From positions 1 through 64,000 of the forward strand of contig NZ_NPDU01000011.1 in NCBI RefSeq assembly GCF_002811985.1: DNA of 64,000 bases. The letters are read 5' to 3'. Positions 26,244 to 36,723 of the stretch are shown in pieces. Made by a program: the position numbers and the translations under genes. Source of the stretch: Leptospira adleri (GTDB taxonomy: Bacteria; Spirochaetota; Leptospiria; Leptospirales; Leptospiraceae). The notes under the pieces are model-generated. The model did not search any database, was not told the DNA's origin, and saw only the letters and a list, made by a program, of their open reading frames with translations. Each line of letters opens with the position of its first letter. The first letter of the stretch is position 1.

Positions 26244-27725
26244 ATGAGCGTTAACTCACATTCTGTAAATAAGGAACTCCTGGAGAAGTTTGAATTTACT
26301 TCCGAGGTTATTAAGAGTTTTATTAGTCAGAACGAAATCCCCGTAGATTTTTATAATAAGAACGGTCAAATTCTAATCCATAAAAAGTCGGACGCCTCGG
26401 AAGACGATATCACGAAACTGCAAAAGTTCGAAAGCCAAGGTATCTTTTTTCTAATCTCCGAAAAAGAAAAAATAATTAAGAATAAAAAACCGGACTCGGT
26501 CCATGGTCGTGAAGTCTCCTTTACGAAGTTGATCAATACGGATCTTACCGTCGCTTTAGCAAGAGAGGCTTCGGATCTTTTGGAGGAGTTGAAACACTTT
26601 CCTCTCAATAACAATCACATTAGAAAAGTGCAAAAAGGAATCGATGACATCCTTGTGGACTTTAAGTCTAGTTCTGATATGGAACTCGGACTCGTCAACG
26701 TCATCGAAGTGATGAGACAAGCCGGAGTAAAAGCGGACTCGGAGATAATGACAAAGAGAACCGTCATCTCCATGGCGATGAAACTCCGAGGTATGAAAGC
26801 TCTGAGCAAAGCCGAAAACGAACTTCAAAAAGCAAAACAGCTGAACGTTATGCTCGCTTCTTATATGGTCGATATAGGAAAGTCCAGAATGAAACTTCCG
26901 AATCATTCGAACCTAAGGCCGGAAGAATTCGATTATATCAAAAATCATCCTATCATCAGTTATCTTATGATAGGAAATCTTACCGGAATCGATTCCGAAG
27001 TTAAGTCCGCGGTCTTAAACAGCCATAGAACGTTTCGAGGAGAGGGCCTAAACAATAATTATCCTTCTACCAATATGTTGATTAGAAAGTTGACCGAGTA
27101 TCTTCAGAAATACAAAGACGATAAAACGAAACAGACTCTTATCGAGGACATACAAAGACAAATTCATCATTTGTTGAACAGTACTTATACGGACGAGGAT
27201 CCCGGAATCATTTCGATCTCGGGGGAATTTGCTTCTTTGAGTTCCGATCAGGATTGGCGTCCTGCGTACGATCCGCTTACCTCGATGAAACTTATCCTGA
27301 ACAATAGTTTCTTCTCTTACAACGAAAAGATCGTTCGGGACTTCTTCGATTTAATGGCTTTGAGTCTCTGCGAAAACCAAAGCGTTCTCAATCCTGGGGA
27401 TTATATCATCGTAGTTTCTATGGATTCTCAGAGAAAGGTGCATTTCGAAACCTGCGTCATCAAAGAGATCTACAGACATCAAACAAGACCGCTTTTGGAA
27501 AGAATCGGAACGATTCGCCCTTTGATCACCAACAAGGGAAAAATTAAGATCGAAGGATACGATCCTCATTCTTTCCGTGAAGATAAAAGAAAGGCCGTTT
27601 TCAATCTGAACAATAGCATGGATCCGAGAAGAGTCATCTACATTATCGATCCTGAATTAGAACCGAATCTTTTCGAAAAGGTGGATCAGAATTTTAGAGG
27701 AAGCGCTCCTCGTTCCGTGGCCTGA
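26244..27725 (+). CDS. Degenerate HD-GYP-domain protein, paralogue 2
   Basis: 493-residue paralogue of the preceding gene, recognisable along the whole length ([49 protein letters not shown]). The catalytic positions have decayed differently: the His-Asp pair is Val209-Asp210 in [12 protein letters not shown], which keeps the DIGK part better than its sister. The HH pair is reduced to NSHRT (Ser260-His261), followed by GEGLNNNYP. The His of IKNHP remains. Metal binding and hydrolysis are therefore unlikely. The start is at 26244 with AAGAAGAG upstream. The proteins differ in which ligands are lost, so the family was probably inactive before or soon after duplication. Confidence 0.82.
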   Translation: MSVNSHSVNKELLEKFEFTSEVIKSFISQNEIPVDFYNKNGQILIHKKSDASEDDITKLQKFESQGIFFLISEKEKIIKNKKPDSVHGREVSFTKLINTDLTVALAREASDLLEELKHFPLNNNHIRKVQKGIDDILVDFKSSSDMELGLVNVIEVMRQAGVKADSEIMTKRTVISMAMKLRGMKALSKAENELQKAKQLNVMLASYMVDIGKSRMKLPNHSNLRPEEFDYIKNHPIISYLMIGNLTGIDSEVKSAVLNSHRTFRGEGLNNNYPSTNMLIRKLTEYLQKYKDDKTKQTLIEDIQRQIHHLLNSTYTDEDPGIISISGEFASLSSDQDWRPAYDPLTSMKLILNNSFFSYNEKIVRDFFDLMALSLCENQSVLNPGDYIIVVSMDSQRKVHFETCVIKEIYRHQTRPLLERIGTIRPLITNKGKIKIEGYDPHSFREDKRKAVFNLNNSMDPRRVIYIIDPELEPNLFEKVDQNFRGSAPRSVA

Positions 27726-27790
27726 TAAAACCAAAGGATTCTCCCAGAAACGCGCTTTATCCCTGAGCTTTACCTTGTTTTCTTGGTATT

Positions 27791-28933
27791 ATGCCTTCAA
27801 GTTGGGGAAAAATTTTTAAAGTCAGTACGTTTGGAGAATCTCACGGAGAATCTGTGGGGGTTGTCGTGGAAGGAGTTCCCGCGGGAATCCCCATTCGTTT
27901 AGAAGAAATTCAAAAAGACTTAAATCGAAGGAGACCGGGCCAGAGCAAATTGACCACTCCTCGAGACGAATCGGACACGGTTCGAGTTGTCTCCGGTGTT
28001 TTTGAAGGAAAGACGATCGGAGCTCCGATCGCGTTGATCGTAAACAATCAAAACACGATTTCAAAAGATTACGAAAATTTAAGAACTACATTTCGTCCTT
28101 CCCACGCGGATTATACTTACCAAGTGAAATACGGATTTCGCGCGCACGTAGGCGGAGGCCGTTCCTCCGTAAGAGAGACGATCGGAAGAGTTGCCGCGGC
28201 GGCCATCGCAAGAATGATACTCAAGGACGATTTAGGAATCGAAACCGTAGCTTGGGTGGATTCGATCGGACCTGTTCAGTCGAAGATCGGCGAAAATTAT
28301 CCGAAGTCCCGGGAAGACGTCGATCAAAACGAAGTCCGTTGTCCGGAACCGTCCAGCGCGGATACGATGAGAGATCTGATTCTTAAAATGAAAGAAGCCG
28401 GCGATAGCGTGGGAGGAACGATCAAATGTGTTTCCTACAATCTTCCCCCGGGTTTGGGCGATCCGGTTTACGATAAGCTGGACGGGGATCTGGCGAAAGC
28501 GATTCTTTCGATTCCCGCTTGCAAGGGTTTCGAGGTCGGTTCCGGTTTTTCAGGAACACTTCTCACAGGAAGCTCGCATAACGATGAATTTTATGTCGAA
28601 GAAGGGACGGGTCGAGTTCGAACCAAGACGAACAATTCGGGCGGACTTCAAGGCGGAATATCGAACGGGGAAGAACTCGTGATTCGCGCCGCGTTTAAAC
28701 CGACATCCACCATTTTTAAAAAGCAAAATACGGTAACTCTCAAAGGAGAGGAAACGACGTTGGAAGCAAAGGGTCGTCACGATCCTTGCGTGCTGCCGCG
28801 TGCGGTTCCAATCATCGAGGCGGTTGTAAATTTGGTTCTTGTCGACGCTTATCTCTACCAAAGGGCGATCAATCCGCTCTGGTTTCAGAAATGGGCCCGC
28901 GTTCCCGATTATTACAAGGACTTAGAACTTTAA
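27791..28933 (+). CDS. aroC: Chorismate synthase
   Basis: Last step of the shikimate pathway: EPSP to chorismate, needing reduced FMN. The N-terminus [20 protein letters not shown] is the family signature, followed by [24 protein letters not shown] and [19 protein letters not shown]. The C-terminal [16 protein letters not shown] is also canonical. At 380 residues it is normal and complete. It stands upstream of the nuoG-nuoI pair, with no other aromatic pathway gene in the window. Confidence 0.97.
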   Translation: MPSSWGKIFKVSTFGESHGESVGVVVEGVPAGIPIRLEEIQKDLNRRRPGQSKLTTPRDESDTVRVVSGVFEGKTIGAPIALIVNNQNTISKDYENLRTTFRPSHADYTYQVKYGFRAHVGGGRSSVRETIGRVAAAAIARMILKDDLGIETVAWVDSIGPVQSKIGENYPKSREDVDQNEVRCPEPSSADTMRDLILKMKEAGDSVGGTIKCVSYNLPPGLGDPVYDKLDGDLAKAILSIPACKGFEVGSGFSGTLLTGSSHNDEFYVEEGTGRVRTKTNNSGGLQGGISNGEELVIRAAFKPTSTIFKKQNTVTLKGEETTLEAKGRHDPCVLPRAVPIIEAVVNLVLVDAYLYQRAINPLWFQKWARVPDYYKDLEL

Positions 28934-29082
28934 GAATCAGTCTCAAAATGGAAGAAAGATTTTCATCACGATCTTCCAAAGAAACGGAAAGCAAAAGAGC
29001 GAAAACCGTGAACTTTTAGAAACGGGTTGCCAGAATGAGAATGGTACGTTTCTATAGAATTGTTTCCCAATACCCGGGTTTA

Positions 29083-30546
<1,464 letters not shown>

Positions 30547-30560
<14 letters not shown>

Positions 30561-31074
30561 TGTAATCCATGTCGCAAGTCGGCATAAACTCACTTGGTAT
30601 GAGAAGTTCTATTTTTATTCCGTCGGAAAGGGACTCTGGATCACTCTTAAACATTTTATCAAAGCCTCGCTTCTGAGAGGAGCGGTTACGATAGAATTTC
30701 CCGAAAAGAAAAGAAAGTATTCCACTCGTTTTCGCGGAATGCACACGATGAAACGCGACGAGCAGGGAAGAGAAAGATGTACGAGTTGTTTTTGTTGTAT
30801 GTGGATTTGCCCGGCTGACGCGATTTATATCGAAGCGGCGGAAGTGACTCCGGAAATTCAGCATCTTCATCCCGAAGATAAGTTTGCCAAGAAATTTGAA
30901 ATCAATCTTTTGCGTTGTATTTTTTGCGGGCTTTGCGAGGAAGCCTGTCCCAAGGGTGCAATTTATTTGGACGGACCGGGAGAGATGGCGGCGGATAACC
31001 GGGACGATCTGATTCTTACAAAAGAAAGAATGATGCAAAAAGTGGGCGGACCGATCATAGGAGAAAGAGTTTAG
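30547..31074 (+). CDS. nuoI: NADH-quinone oxidoreductase subunit I
   Basis: TYKY-type subunit carrying two 4Fe-4S clusters (N6a, N6b) between NuoG and the quinone site. Both ferredoxin motifs are intact: [12 protein letters not shown] (about 78-89) and [12 protein letters not shown] (about 120-131). The N-terminal helix ([17 protein letters not shown]) contacts the membrane arm. The start is a TTG, supported by the ideal AAGGAGG at 30531-30537 nine bases upstream, and overlaps the nuoG stop by 14 bp. At 175 residues it is normal. Confidence 0.93.
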
Positions 31075-31094
31075 AAAACTTTCTCCTATTTTTG
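31057..31094 (+). terminator. Rho-independent terminator overlapping the nuoI stop
   Basis: Perfect 11-bp stem ATAGGAGAAAG / CTTTCTCCTAT with an 11-nt loop, followed by T5. The 5' arm is the last coding segment of nuoI and the stop codon lies in the loop. Confidence 0.9.
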
Positions 31095-31138
31095 ATTTGA
31101 ATCGTATGCAGGATTCCTAATGGAGAAATTCTAAATTT

Positions 31139-31387
31139 TCAGACTACTTTCCGTTTCAGATATTCGTTCTGTCTCGCGATATCCAACTTTGATTCTAAAT
31201 ATGCAACGGAAGCGTCGATATCGTCGTTCGAAATTCCGGGATATTCCCTAAGAATTCCTTTTCTCGACATTCCCGATAAGAGTAAATCCAAGATTTCTAA
31301 AACGCGTACTCCGGTTCCTTTGATGAAGGGTTTTCCCCCCAAATATCCTGGAATCATTTCGATAGAAGTAAACTCATCGTCACTCAT
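31139..31387 (-). CDS. DUF433 protein, orphan antitoxin-like
   Basis: 82-residue DUF433 protein. The family pattern is clear: YLGGKPFIKGTGVRVLEILDLLLSG (gGkP.I.GTR.v) and ILREYPGISNDDIDASVAYLES. DUF433 proteins carry a winged helix-turn-helix-like fold and often act as antitoxins to DUF5615/PIN-like toxins. No such toxin is adjacent on either side, so this copy is an orphan. Typical GTR is GTG here. No clear ribosome site. Confidence 0.82.
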   Translation of the reverse strand: MSDDEFTSIEMIPGYLGGKPFIKGTGVRVLEILDLLLSGMSRKGILREYPGISNDDIDASVAYLESKLDIARQNEYLKRKVV

Positions 31388-31563
31388 ATATATTCAATAA
31401 CATTGAGACCCACCGAAATTTGTAACGGATTTGTTTTTTTCGAAATTGTTTTCGAGAAATTCTTTAAGTATACTGTGTTTCAATAAATAAAATTCGGAAA
31501 AGAATTCTAACTATTATTTTAAATTCGGAACTCGGTCGCCCTTCTTGGAAATCGAATTCTTTT

Positions 31564-31857
31564 CTATTTCGAAGAGCTGCTCGAAGAAGACGAAGATTCG
31601 GATGGACATTCGGGAAATAGATTGCTGCAGGCAAGCAGCAGAATCAACCCTGAATTCGATGTGCAATAGTTCGTAAATGGTTTGTCCGTACTTACAGCGT
31701 TGAATGCACAATAGAAAAAAAGTCTTTCATAACATTCGTTTCTCTTCTTGGTTTTTCCGGCACAACTGGAACTTTTCGGTTCGAAATCGTGGGCCGCACA
31801 TTGAAGGAGAAAAATGCAGATTAAGAATAGGAATATCCAAATAAACTTTTTCACCAA
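31564..31857 (-). CDS. Small cysteine-rich lipoprotein
   Basis: 97-residue predicted lipoprotein from the ATG at 31857; upstream in-frame codons would spoil the signal peptide. Signal MLVKKFIWIFLFLICIF ends in the lipobox LLQC. The mature part has seven further Cys, spaced as if to form disulfides, and ends in a run of ten Ser before the final Lys. I do not recognise the family. It lies upstream of the ECF sigma gene on the other strand, 163 bp start to start. Confidence 0.7.
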   Translation of the reverse strand: MVKKFIWIFLFLICIFLLQCAAHDFEPKSSSCAGKTKKRNECYERLFFYCAFNAVSTDKPFTNYCTSNSGLILLLACSNLFPECPSESSSSSSSSSK

Positions 31858-32020
31858 CATTCTTGAAAGCGTTCGATTTCGGCCGTTTTTAGGCTGATAT
31901 GACATAGTTTTTAATACACTGGGGCCCTTGGAAGTTAGGATTTAATTTCTTTTTTGTGCTTTTAGGATCGCAATTTCTTTGAAAAACTGCAAAAAACCCT
32001 GTTTTCACAGCATTTTATAA

Positions 32021-32545
32021 ATGGTTCGATCCGATTCTACAGATTTTTCAACGCTTTATGAAGAAAACCATCGGACGGTTTACCACTTTCTTCTCAAAAT
32101 ATCCGGAGATCCGGAAGTTTCCGAAGATCTAACGCAAGAAGCCTTTTTAAAAGCATTCACTTTTTTTGCAAAGTTTGATCCAAAGATCGCGTCCTTCAGT
32201 ACATGGACCTGCTCCATTGCAAAAAACCTGTATTTTAAACATTATAATAAACAGAAAAAGGAATTTGGAAATCTGAGCATCGGTGATCTGGTCGTAGATA
32301 TAGAAGTAAATCCGGAAATCCCCGAAAATTTAGAGAAAGCTTTTTTGGAAAAAGCGATAAAAGATTCAATTGAGAGTCTTCCCGAACCCGAAAAGAGTAT
32401 AATACTGTTTAAGGAATTAGAGAGAAAAACTCTGAAAGAGACGGCGCTCGCGCTCGGAATTTCAGAAAGAACAGTCAGCAGACGACTGATTTCCGCCGTC
32501 TCTTTACTTAGAGAAAAAATGGAAAGTCAAGGTTTGCAATTCTAA
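32021..32545 (+). CDS. ECF-type RNA polymerase sigma factor
   Basis: 174-residue sigma-70 family factor with only regions 2 and 4. Region 2 has DLTQEAFLKAFTFFAKF and WTCSIAKNLYFKHYNKQ (-10 recognition and melting). Region 4 has LKETALALGISERTVSRRL, a helix-turn-helix for the -35 element. Linked by 9 bp to a membrane-anchored protein that is probably its anti-sigma factor. The exported protein at 34,003 may belong to the same unit. Confidence 0.92.
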   Translation: MVRSDSTDFSTLYEENHRTVYHFLLKISGDPEVSEDLTQEAFLKAFTFFAKFDPKIASFSTWTCSIAKNLYFKHYNKQKKEFGNLSIGDLVVDIEVNPEIPENLEKAFLEKAIKDSIESLPEPEKSIILFKELERKTLKETALALGISERTVSRRLISAVSLLREKMESQGLQF

Positions 32546-32554
32546 AAATACACA

Positions 32555-33925
32555 ATGAAGTTGAAGGCTGATAACATAGAACACTTTGAAGACCTATTGG
32601 GGAAATACCTCTATGGTGAATTGAATACAGAAGGTAAGAAAGAATTACTCAATTTCGTACTCAAAAACGACAAGGCCCGTTCTATGTACCAGTCGGCTAC
32701 ACAAACAAATTCCATTGTATCCTTTGGTCTTTCGGAATCGAAGGAAAGAAAAAATTCCGGCGGCGGTGACAATCCCTTCGGAAAGTTATTGGAATTTAAG
32801 AATTCGATTTTTCAGTCCGGTTGGGTTGTTTCCGGTTTAGCCGCGGCAGTTCTTCTTGTATCCGGAATTTCAATTTGGCTTGGCTTTTCATTGGATCAAG
32901 ATGCAAAGTTAGACCAAGCGTTTATCCATTCTTACGGAGATTGCAAGATCGACGGAGTCGCTTCTCAACCCGGCGCGAATCTTCTAAACCGGAAACTGGT
33001 TTCCGGAAATTATTCGATTTGCGAATTCCAAGTAGAAGGTTCAAAGAGCGTGGCCGTTCGGGTTCTTCCCGGTTCGGAAGTCTCCGTTACGGGAAACCGA
33101 AAAAATTCTTCCGTGAATGTGGATCACGGTTCGATTCTCGTTGATTCAGTCAAAAACGAGTCCGTTGATTCGGATGGATTGCTCTCGATTCTTTCTCCGG
33201 ACGTGCGCGCGTTGCTGGTCGGTACAAGAGTCGTTTATTCTCGAAAGGTCGGAGATTCTCATTCCGAGTTGGATCTCAATGTTTTGGACGGTACTGTCGA
33301 AGTTGAAACAGGACCTTCCGTTGCTTTCGAAAAAACCGCGAACACTCTCACCGAAGAAGAGCGAGAATTTTTAAAACTCAACTTTCCAATTCTATTTCAA
33401 AGTAAAAAAGTCGAAATCAATCGGGGGCAGTCCTTGTCATGGAAAGGAATTCCTGAATCCGGTCTTAAAAAAATTCGATCTCTGGAAAAGAGCATTGAAG
33501 AAGCAAAAGCCAAAGGCATCAAAGTGGAAGGCGATTTTGTTTTCGCTCTTTCCTCCGACGTTCAAAAATTAAACGGGGATCAGATTTTTGCGTTCGATCA
33601 GAATCTAAATAAAAAGATTAAAAATCTGCTTCCAAGCGAGGAAAAGGATTTAACCGCTAAATTTAATTCTATGGTTCGTTTTCCGCCGAGCGATCTGCGC
33701 GAAGTTGAAAAACTCAAATCCTTGGTGGCTAAGTTGGACAATACTCCTTTGATTGAAATCTTGAAGGATAAGAATCAGCCGGATATTGAAAGAGTAATTT
33801 ATTTTAAAGACGGTTCCAAAGTGAAGGGTTTCGTCTATCAACACGATAGTTTTTACATTCTTTTAAAATCGGATGGAAATCTGTTGTTTCCGATCGACGC
33901 CGTCGATTCGATCGATTTCGAATAA
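32555..33925 (+). CDS. Membrane-anchored FecR-like anti-sigma protein
   Basis: 456 residues. The N-terminal ~90 residues (FEDLLGKYLYGELNTEGKKE...) look like an anti-sigma domain without zinc ligands. One membrane helix, WVVSGLAAAVLLVSGISIWL, spans about 90-110. The periplasmic part holds a FecR-like beta domain (about 120-255; VRVLPGSEVSVTG, VNVDHGSILVD, LNVLDGTVEVETG), a charged helical region, and a C-terminal module VIYFKDGSKVKGFVYQHDSF...LLFPIDAVDSIDF. That last module recurs at the start of the mature protein encoded next. Position directly after an ECF sigma gene supports the anti-sigma role; the signal is unknown. Confidence 0.85.
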   Translation: MKLKADNIEHFEDLLGKYLYGELNTEGKKELLNFVLKNDKARSMYQSATQTNSIVSFGLSESKERKNSGGGDNPFGKLLEFKNSIFQSGWVVSGLAAAVLLVSGISIWLGFSLDQDAKLDQAFIHSYGDCKIDGVASQPGANLLNRKLVSGNYSICEFQVEGSKSVAVRVLPGSEVSVTGNRKNSSVNVDHGSILVDSVKNESVDSDGLLSILSPDVRALLVGTRVVYSRKVGDSHSELDLNVLDGTVEVETGPSVAFEKTANTLTEEEREFLKLNFPILFQSKKVEINRGQSLSWKGIPESGLKKIRSLEKSIEEAKAKGIKVEGDFVFALSSDVQKLNGDQIFAFDQNLNKKIKNLLPSEEKDLTAKFNSMVRFPPSDLREVEKLKSLVAKLDNTPLIEILKDKNQPDIERVIYFKDGSKVKGFVYQHDSFYILLKSDGNLLFPIDAVDSIDFE

Positions 33926-34002
33926 GGAAAAAAAATCGGATTATTTTTTATTGTACGCGGAAATTTTGTAAGTTCGATTCGTATCTACTAGATTGGACGG
34001 AT

Positions 34003-34914
34003 ATGCGGCCCCTTTTGAAACCATTCTTCTCAGATTCAAAGAAAGATAAAATTTGTTCCGTATTCTTCAAATTTTCTTTTTGGCTCGTTTTCTTTTGCTT
34101 TTGGAAAGATCTTTCCGCCGACACGCTCATTCTGAGAAACGGGATCGAATACAAAAACGTTAAGACCACTTTGGGAAAAGCCGCGGTTACGATAGAATCC
34201 GAATCCGGTTCCATTATTAACATACCGATCAGTTCGATCAAATCCATTAAATCGATTCCAGTTCAGTGGGGCAGCGGATCTAAGAATTCTTTGACGCCGG
34301 AAGAGGAAAATCGAACGTCGGAAAACGACGCGTCTAAGGATCTTTCGAAAAACAATCGGGATCAATCTTCTTCCAGTCCTTTGAAAAACTCGGAAATCGC
34401 CAAACTTTCGTTTCGAGACGCATTTCCGAGTTTGATACCTGGATGGTCCAATCTGTATCGATTGGGATATCCTACGTTAGGCGCTTTCTTTTCCATTAGC
34501 GAACTCTATCTGATTCATCTCATCTCACTTTATTCGAAACCGACCGTTCGTTTTTACGACGATCCGTTGAATCTCCTTTCCTCTTATGCGAATCTTGATC
34601 CGAACGTTTCCTCGCAGAATCCGAAATTCATCAGCTTAGTATTTTCCTATGAAAACGCCTCTTTGGTGAAAGATCCGATTTCCGGCGGTTATACGACGCC
34701 GGAAAAAATTAAAGAAGGAAGAGAAAGAGCGGTAACGGGTTTGATTTCGGTTTTGATCTTGGATTTTTCAATTACCCAAGTGATTTCGATGACGATCAAA
34801 AAAAAGGAGATGGTTTCGAAGGAGAGTGGTTCTTTCGAAATAAAATTCGGGAGTCGCTTTCGGCCGGAGGTCGGGGAATCGGAATCTAAAATTTCTTTGG
34901 TTTATTATTTTTAA
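34003..34914 (+). CDS. Exported or membrane protein of unknown function, partner of the sigma/anti-sigma pair
   Basis: 303 residues. The N-terminus has a long basic n-region and a hydrophobic core (FFKFSFWLVFFCFW) ending near Ala-Asp-Thr, a probable signal peptide. Residues about 40-85 read TLILRNGIEYKNVKTT...GSIINIPISSIKSIKSI and match in pattern the C-terminal module of the preceding anti-sigma protein. Then a Ser/Asn-rich linker, and a region SFRDAFPSLIPGWSNLYRLG with two hydrophobic stretches (TLGAFFSISELYLIHLISLY and VTGLISVLILDFSITQVI) that may lie in the membrane. Function not recognised. Confidence 0.72.
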   Translation: MRPLLKPFFSDSKKDKICSVFFKFSFWLVFFCFWKDLSADTLILRNGIEYKNVKTTLGKAAVTIESESGSIINIPISSIKSIKSIPVQWGSGSKNSLTPEEENRTSENDASKDLSKNNRDQSSSSPLKNSEIAKLSFRDAFPSLIPGWSNLYRLGYPTLGAFFSISELYLIHLISLYSKPTVRFYDDPLNLLSSYANLDPNVSSQNPKFISLVFSYENASLVKDPISGGYTTPEKIKEGRERAVTGLISVLILDFSITQVISMTIKKKEMVSKESGSFEIKFGSRFRPEVGESESKISLVYYF

Positions 34915-34942
34915 AAGGGCCACTTTTGTTCGAGCGGCCCTT
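34915..34942. terminator. Bidirectional terminator between convergent genes
   Basis: Perfect 7-bp stem AAGGGCC / GGCCCTT with a 14-nt loop, between the genes ending at 34914 and 34951. Read leftward it is followed by a T run; read rightward only by CCTTT, so it probably serves the small minus-strand gene best. Confidence 0.7.
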
Positions 34943-34950
34943 CCTTTCGG

Positions 34951-35172
34951 TTACGCAGTTGCGGAATCTCTTCCTATCTTTCCTAAGAAATATAAAATTA
35001 CGCCGCCCGCAATCAAACCCGCTCTAATTGCCCAGCCGGTGGAAACTCCCCAATTGTCGATCCACATAAGAATCTTTAAGTTATAGTTAAAAAAACTCAA
35101 AGCTCCAGAAACGATTCCTGCAAAAGAAAGAAAAGCTCCAAATGAGGAAATCTTATCCTTGATTTGATCCAT
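34951..35172 (-). CDS. Small two-helix membrane protein of unknown function
   Basis: 73 residues with two predicted membrane helices: AFLSFAGIVSGALSFF (about 13-28) and WAIRAGLIAGGVILYFLG (about 47-64), joined by a short aromatic loop. A good ribosome site (AGAGGTG) precedes the ATG, which supports real expression. It resembles no family I can name. Located just upstream of the tmRNA gene, on the other strand. Confidence 0.7.
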   Translation of the reverse strand: MDQIKDKISSFGAFLSFAGIVSGALSFFNYNLKILMWIDNWGVSTGWAIRAGLIAGGVILYFLGKIGRDSATA

Positions 35173-35344
35173 AGTACTGCACCTCTTTAAATGAATTAGT
35201 TATCTGGTTAACAGATGAAATCTTCTTTTTTCTCCTTTTTTAGCGGTAGGATTTCTTTCTTTCCCATAAAATTCTTATTTTGATAAAAAACTTGCGACCG
35301 CTTCTAAGTTTTTAAATTCTGACAGTCTAATTGAAAGATAATTC

Positions 35345-35692
<348 letters not shown>

Positions 35693-36051
35693 TCGCATTC
35701 ATTGGTTCTATTTTCGATCTAAGAATTTATTAAAATTCTTCGGTCCGATTGTTTCGGTTCCCGCATAATTAAGGTTCGTTTTAAGAGCGAAAGCTGAGAT
35801 TTTTTTCTAAGAAGAATTCTTCAGACTTTAAATTTAAACTATAACTGTAGATCCGCAGTCTGAACTGTATAAGAAACTTTCCCAAAATCGGGACGGCTTT
35901 TTGGAGCTTGGTCTTTCAGCAAAAATAAAGCTTTGGTCAAGCTGCAATAAACATCGGCAAGTAAAGTAAGAGAATCTTTCTGCATTCTTACGCAAATATC
36001 CGCAATCATTGAATTGGATTTTCTCCTCTTTAGGAGTTTAGGAGATAGGAA
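35693..36051. other. Region between tmRNA and the DsbA-like gene
   Basis: 359 bp. At 35721-35740 lies an 8-bp inverted repeat AAGAATTT / AAATTCTT with a 4-nt loop, possibly the tmRNA 3' processing or termination structure, though without a clean T tract. The right part contains a candidate small minus-strand gene (35839-36009), listed separately. The promoter of the DsbA-like gene should lie within about 35,950-36,040. Confidence 0.4.
35839..36009 (-). CDS. Candidate small protein of 56 residues
   Basis: Open frame from ATG at 36009 to TAG at 35839. The translation begins MIADICVRMQKDSLTLLADV and continues CSLTKALFLLKDQAPKSRPD, which is well balanced and helical and looks like a protein, unlike the Arg/Ser-rich shadow frames nearby. 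GAGGAG lies upstream but 13 bases from the ATG, which is too far for good initiation. No family recognised. It is divergent from the DsbA-like gene and would overlap its promoter region. Tentative. Confidence 0.35.
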   Translation of the reverse strand: MIADICVRMQKDSLTLLADVYCSLTKALFLLKDQAPKSRPDFGKVSYTVQTADLQL

Positions 36052-36702
36052 TTGGAAACAAAAATTTCAATTTATTCGGACGTGGTTTGTCCTTGGTGTT
36101 ACATCGGAAAAAAAAGAATAGAGGACGCGATCGAACTTCGTAAAAAGTCTCACCCCGATGATAAGATTGAAATAGAATGGAAAGCCTTTCAGTTAAATCC
36201 CGATCTTGCGCCGGAAGGTGAAGACAGGGTTCTACACATGACGCGCAAGTTCGGTTCTTTGGATCGGGTTAAAATGATGGTGCAAAGAGTCGCCGATATT
36301 GCCGTCGCCGAAGGACTTCCGTTTTCAACTGAGCAGCAAGGTCATCAGCCGAATACGTTTTTGCTGCACGCTCTGATTCGAAGGGCAAAGGAAAAAGGAA
36401 AGGCCTCCGAACTCGCCGAAATCTTTTTTAAAAACTTCTTTGCAGAAGGCAAAAATCTATCAGATCCTTTGACTATTTTGGAAAGTTTGAAACAGGTCGG
36501 TCTCGATGAAGGGGATTTAAACTACGTAAAGGAAAACGAAACTTTTTTAAAAGAAGTTCAAGAGGAGGAGTTGAGAGGCAGACAACTCGGCGTTTCCGGA
36601 GTTCCATTTTTTGTCTTTAATGAGAAGTATGCGGTTTCCGGCGCGCAAGAATCGAATCTCTTCTTACAAGTCTTTGATCAATTGGAAAAAGAAGCGCCTT
36701 AA
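36052..36702 (+). CDS. DsbA/FrnE-family thiol oxidoreductase
   Basis: 216-residue cytosolic thioredoxin-fold protein of the FrnE/2-hydroxychromene-carboxylate isomerase-like group. The active site CPWCYIGKKRIE is at about residues 13-24 after the first strand; the cis-Pro loop is GVSGVPFFVFN (about 182-192). There is no signal peptide, so it acts in the cytoplasm and differs from periplasmic DsbA. The start is TTG at 36052, with TTAGGAGATAGG just upstream. Role probably in oxidative stress or disulfide isomerisation. Confidence 0.88.
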   Translation: METKISIYSDVVCPWCYIGKKRIEDAIELRKKSHPDDKIEIEWKAFQLNPDLAPEGEDRVLHMTRKFGSLDRVKMMVQRVADIAVAEGLPFSTEQQGHQPNTFLLHALIRRAKEKGKASELAEIFFKNFFAEGKNLSDPLTILESLKQVGLDEGDLNYVKENETFLKEVQEEELRGRQLGVSGVPFFVFNEKYAVSGAQESNLFLQVFDQLEKEAP

Positions 36703-36718
36703 ACAGAACGCTTCTTTT
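36687..36718. terminator. Bidirectional terminator
   Basis: AAAAGAAGCG / CGCTTCTTTT inverted repeat with a 12-nt loop across the DsbA-like stop codon. It has T tracts in both directions and separates it from the convergent cyclase gene. Confidence 0.78.
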
Positions 36719-36723
36719 CGTTT

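Noticed and set aside
28948..29019. 23-codon frame after aroC
   Set aside because: Too short, very charged, no ribosome site.
31139..31905. DUF433 gene plus small neighbour as a toxin-antitoxin pair
   Set aside because: The next minus-strand gene is a lipoprotein with a signal peptide, not a PIN-like or DUF5615 toxin, and is separated by 176 bp.
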